A stretch of DNA of 64,000 nucleotides from positions 744,001 to 808,000 of the forward strand of contig OZ252020.1 of the NCBI GenBank assembly GCA_965247505.1, read 5' to 3'. Both the position numbers and the translations under genes were made by a program. Positions 61,606 to 64,000 of this stretch are shown in pieces. The notes beneath the pieces are model-generated. The model was not told the origin of the DNA, made no database searches, and saw only the letters and a list, made by a program, of their open reading frames with translations. Numbering within the stretch: the stretch's first letter is position 1; the number at the start of each line of letters is the position of its first letter. The stretch comes from CAIYRG01 sp965247505 (GTDB taxonomy: Bacteria; Pseudomonadota; Alphaproteobacteria; Micropepsales; Micropepsaceae).

Positions 61606-63432
61606 ATGAACAAGCTCTTTCAGAGTTTCGACGAGCAAAGCGACGCGGCCCAATGCGGCCCGCGTTTGGCTACGCTCAGGGCGGAGCTGAAGCGCCGCAA
61701 GCTTGCCGGATTTATCATCCCACGCGCCGACGAGCATCAGGGCGAATATGTTCCCAAGCGCGCCGAACGGCTTTCCTGGCTCACAGGATTCACCGGCTCG
61801 GCCGGGTTTTGCATAGTGCTCGAAGAAAAGGCCGCGGTTTTTTCCGACGGGCGCTACACTTTGCAGCTTCGCGACCAAACCGACATTTCCTTGTTCGAAA
61901 CGCTCGATGTCGCAAAGGATGGTCCATTCAAATGGCTTGAGGAGCATCTCGAGTCTGGCGCCAAGCTTGGTTACGACCCTTGGCTGCATACCCAATCCGG
62001 CATCGACAAACTGCGCAAAAGCGTCAAGACGGTGGGCGCGGCGCTCGCCCCATGTGCGGATAATCTCGTTGACGCGATCTGGGCCGATCAGCCCCCGCCT
62101 CCGCTAGCAAAAGCGAGCGCGCACCCCTTGGCGCTCAGTGGTGAAGCGTCGGAGCAAAAGCGTGCGCGCATTGGCGAGGACATCGCAAAGCGCCGGGCCG
62201 ATGCTGCGGTCCTGACGCTGCCGGAATCCATTTGCTGGCTTCTCAACATTCGCAGCGCGGATGTTCCTCACACACCCTTTATGCTTTCCTTCGCAATCCT
62301 GAATGCCGGCGGTGAAGTCGAACTTTTTGTCGAAGAGGAAAAAATCTCGCCGGAATTGCGCAATCATCTGGGAAATCAAGTGCGTATACGACCGCCATCC
62401 GAATTCGGTCCGGCGCTCGAGACATTCAAGGACAAAAAAATCATCGCCGATCCGAACAGCGCTTCGGGCTTTGTCTTCGACAGACTGAAAGCCGGCGGGG
62501 CAAAAATAATGCGTGCGCGCGATCCTTGCCTATTGCCGAAGGCGTGTAAGAACGAAACTGAGCTTGAAGGCGCGCGCGCCGCGCATTTGCGCGACGGGCT
62601 GGCGCTCACCAAATTTCTCGCTTGGCTTTCGCGCGAGGCGCCAAAAGGAAATTTGAGCGAGATCGATGCGGTGGTGAAACTTGAAGAGTTTCGTCAGGGC
62701 ACCGGTACGTTGAAGGATTTGAGCTTTGATTCAATTTCAGGTGCGGGTGCCAACGGGTCCATCGTCCACTACCGCGTGACGAATAAGACCAACGCCATGC
62801 TAAACCCGGGAGAGCTTTTTCTCATCGATTCCGGGGGGCAATATGAGGACGGCACAACCGATGTGACGCGGACGATCGCGATCGATGACCCGAGCAATGA
62901 GATGCGCGAGCGATTCACCCTTGTCCTCAAAGGCCACATCGCGATTGCCACAGCGCGCTTTCCCGAAGGGACAACCGGCGCCCAGCTCGATTCCTTCGCC
63001 CGCCGGCCTTTATGGGAAGCGGGGCTCGATTACGGGCATGGAACCGGCCATGGCGTGGGCGCCTATTTGTCGGTTCATGAGGGCCCGCAAAGCATCTCGG
63101 TGCGGGGCACCGCGCAAGCGCTGAAACCGGGCATGATCTGTTCCAACGAGCCAGGCTATTACAAGGAAGGCGCCTATGGCATCCGGATCGAGAATTTGGT
63201 CATTACACAGGAATTGGAGCCGCCGCCCGGGGCCGAAAAGACATTGCTCGGGTTTGAGACGATTACTTTGGCGCCCATTGATCTTAACCTTGTCGCGCCG
63301 AAGCTTCTGAACGAAGAAGAGCGTACATGGCTTAACGCCTATCACGCTGCGGTGCGCGAGAAACTCGTGCCCGGCCTCAGCGATGATTCCGAAACGCGCG
63401 CCTGGCTTAGCGCGGCGACAAAATCAATCTAG
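61606..63432 (+). CDS. pepP: Xaa-Pro aminopeptidase, M24 (aminopeptidase P) family
   Basis: 608 residues, the three-domain type. Two creatinase-like N-terminal domains (~1-310), then the pita-bread fold with metal ligands in LIDSGGQYEDGTTDVTRT (two Asp), HGTGHGVGAYLSVHEGPQ (His), SNEPGYYKEGAYGIRIEN (Glu) and GFETITLAPIDLN (Glu). It removes the N-terminal residue before proline. The gene starts 9 bases after prmA. Confidence 0.92.
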   Translation: MNKLFQSFDEQSDAAQCGPRLATLRAELKRRKLAGFIIPRADEHQGEYVPKRAERLSWLTGFTGSAGFCIVLEEKAAVFSDGRYTLQLRDQTDISLFETLDVAKDGPFKWLEEHLESGAKLGYDPWLHTQSGIDKLRKSVKTVGAALAPCADNLVDAIWADQPPPPLAKASAHPLALSGEASEQKRARIGEDIAKRRADAAVLTLPESICWLLNIRSADVPHTPFMLSFAILNAGGEVELFVEEEKISPELRNHLGNQVRIRPPSEFGPALETFKDKKIIADPNSASGFVFDRLKAGGAKIMRARDPCLLPKACKNETELEGARAAHLRDGLALTKFLAWLSREAPKGNLSEIDAVVKLEEFRQGTGTLKDLSFDSISGAGANGSIVHYRVTNKTNAMLNPGELFLIDSGGQYEDGTTDVTRTIAIDDPSNEMRERFTLVLKGHIAIATARFPEGTTGAQLDSFARRPLWEAGLDYGHGTGHGVGAYLSVHEGPQSISVRGTAQALKPGMICSNEPGYYKEGAYGIRIENLVITQELEPPPGAEKTLLGFETITLAPIDLNLVAPKLLNEEERTWLNAYHAAVREKLVPGLSDDSETRAWLSAATKSI

Positions 63433-63629
63433 TCGGTGTCGATAGGCAGTGCGCTCGGAATGCCGCCCGCTAGTATGTGGCCGGGGCGGATTTGTCCGTG
63501 GCTCTCCTGCACCGCGTCGCTCAGCAAGCGCCGCAAAGATTCGTCGAAAGGCACGCCGCGCCGCCACGCGATCTGCTTTAATCCTTGCACAATATGATCG
63601 TCGACGTTCGGGATCGTGACTTGGCTCAT
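63429..63629 (-). CDS. FitA-like ribbon-helix-helix antitoxin, orphan
   Basis: 66 residues. The start MSQVTIPNVDDHIVQGLKQI and FDESLRRLLSDAV matches FitA/VapB-type RHH antitoxins; a C-terminal tail of ~30 residues would bind a PIN toxin. No PIN-domain gene is beside it: the stop overlaps pepP by 4 bases, and ligA lies upstream. The toxin may be lost, or the protein may have another DNA-binding role. Confidence 0.75.
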   Translation of the reverse strand: MSQVTIPNVDDHIVQGLKQIAWRRGVPFDESLRRLLSDAVQESHGQIRPGHILAGGIPSALPIDTD

Positions 63630-63697
63630 GATGTAATCCTGCCCTGTTTGGTTTCACTCCCCGCAGCGTTGAGTTAACGCCAAAATTGTTGCGGGAG

Positions 63698-64000
63698 CTA
63701 TGGGGCTTGGATTAAATTTATCCAGTCTTCTTCTGAAATAATTTTAATGCCTAACTTCTCGGCATTCTTAGTTTTTGATCCAGCACCCGGGCCGGCGACG
63801 ACAAGATCGGTTTTCTTCGAGACGGAACCGGATACTCTGGCGCCTAAGCTCTCGGCGCGGGCTTTGGCTTCGCTGCGGGTCATCAGCTCCATCGAGCCGG
63901 TAAAAACGATATTCTGGCCTGCGACCGGTGAGCCTGAAGTCTTGGGCGCCGCGATGTCGGTGATTTCGACGTGTTTCAACAATTGTTCCAAAGCCCGGCG
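63698..64000 (-). CDS. ligA: NAD-dependent DNA ligase, C-terminal BRCT end (partial)
   Basis: The frame is open to the window edge. It reads ALEQLLKHVEITDI, then the BRCT domain: GQNIVFTGSMELMTRSEAKA, GARVSGSVSKKTDLVVAGPG and KTKNAEKLGIKIISEEDW, with the stop at 63698. This is the C-terminal end of LigA, which seals nicks with NAD. The rest lies beyond the window. Confidence 0.88.
   Translation of the reverse strand, partial: RRALEQLLKHVEITDIAAPKTSGSPVAGQNIVFTGSMELMTRSEAKARAESLGARVSGSVSKKTDLVVAGPGAGSKTKNAEKLGIKIISEEDWINLIQAP

Overview
The window reads as part of an alphaproteobacterial chromosome. The strongest evidence is a circularly permuted ssrA (tmRNA) gene at about 52690-53040, an alphaproteobacterial-type SspB next to it, and core genes typical of that class. 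No species can be named from the sequence alone.

Layout. 1-6950 is a mixed border region. It holds a spermidine-synthase-like gene pair (first gene cut by the window edge), an exported M19 dipeptidase, a membrane-protein gene split by an intact IS256-family element, and small decayed genes. 6954-28574 looks like a 21.6-kb integrated element. At its right side is an intact tRNA-Lys(CTT) gene (28575-28650, minus), and at its left side is a direct repeat of that tRNA's 3' end (6954-6973, continuing imperfectly). Within it lie (a) cargo: a Tat-exported molybdenum hydroxylase large subunit, two paralogous exported proteins, a DUF6152-type protein, several other exported proteins and an alpha/beta hydrolase; (b) an insertion-sequence graveyard (IS30, IS110, IS3, IS1182, IS256, IS6 and another IS fragment; most copies broken or nested); and (c) next to the tRNA, a satellite-like replication block (AlpA-type HTH, CHC2-toprim primase, truncated P-loop ATPase) behind a two-gene module: a helical protein starting Met-Gly, now frameshifted, and a QueC-like PP-loop protein with a C-terminal extension. 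That module resembles the QatB/QatC part of Qat-type anti-phage systems without QatA or QatD, and is the best candidate here for an uncharacterised system. No integrase was found, so the element is probably immobile.

28793-64000 is conserved chromosome. It carries the rod-shape operon mreB-mreC-mreD-mrdA-rodA and the branched-chain amino-acid genes leuA, ilvC and ilvI-ilvH-lysE-like. leuA and ilvI each have a leader that looks like an attenuator. Then come miaA, serB, a Do-like protease, hflK-hflC, apbC/mrp, a PilZ gene split by a tandem IS1595 array, an exported protein, thyA-folA, the tmRNA, sspB, fumC, a ribbon-helix-helix protein, a two-part YeeE/YedE transporter, a malonyl-CoA-synthetase-like ligase, uvrD/pcrA, prmA, an aminopeptidase P, an orphan FitA-like protein and the 3' end of ligA.

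Functionally, the core half combines cell-wall elongation, Leu/Ile/Val synthesis, membrane and periplasmic protein quality control (HflKC, DegP, tmRNA/SspB) and folate/thymidylate metabolism. The accessory part shows repeated IS invasion. Three host genes can be reassembled in frame across insertions or a single-base slip, which shows the damage is recent for those genes.
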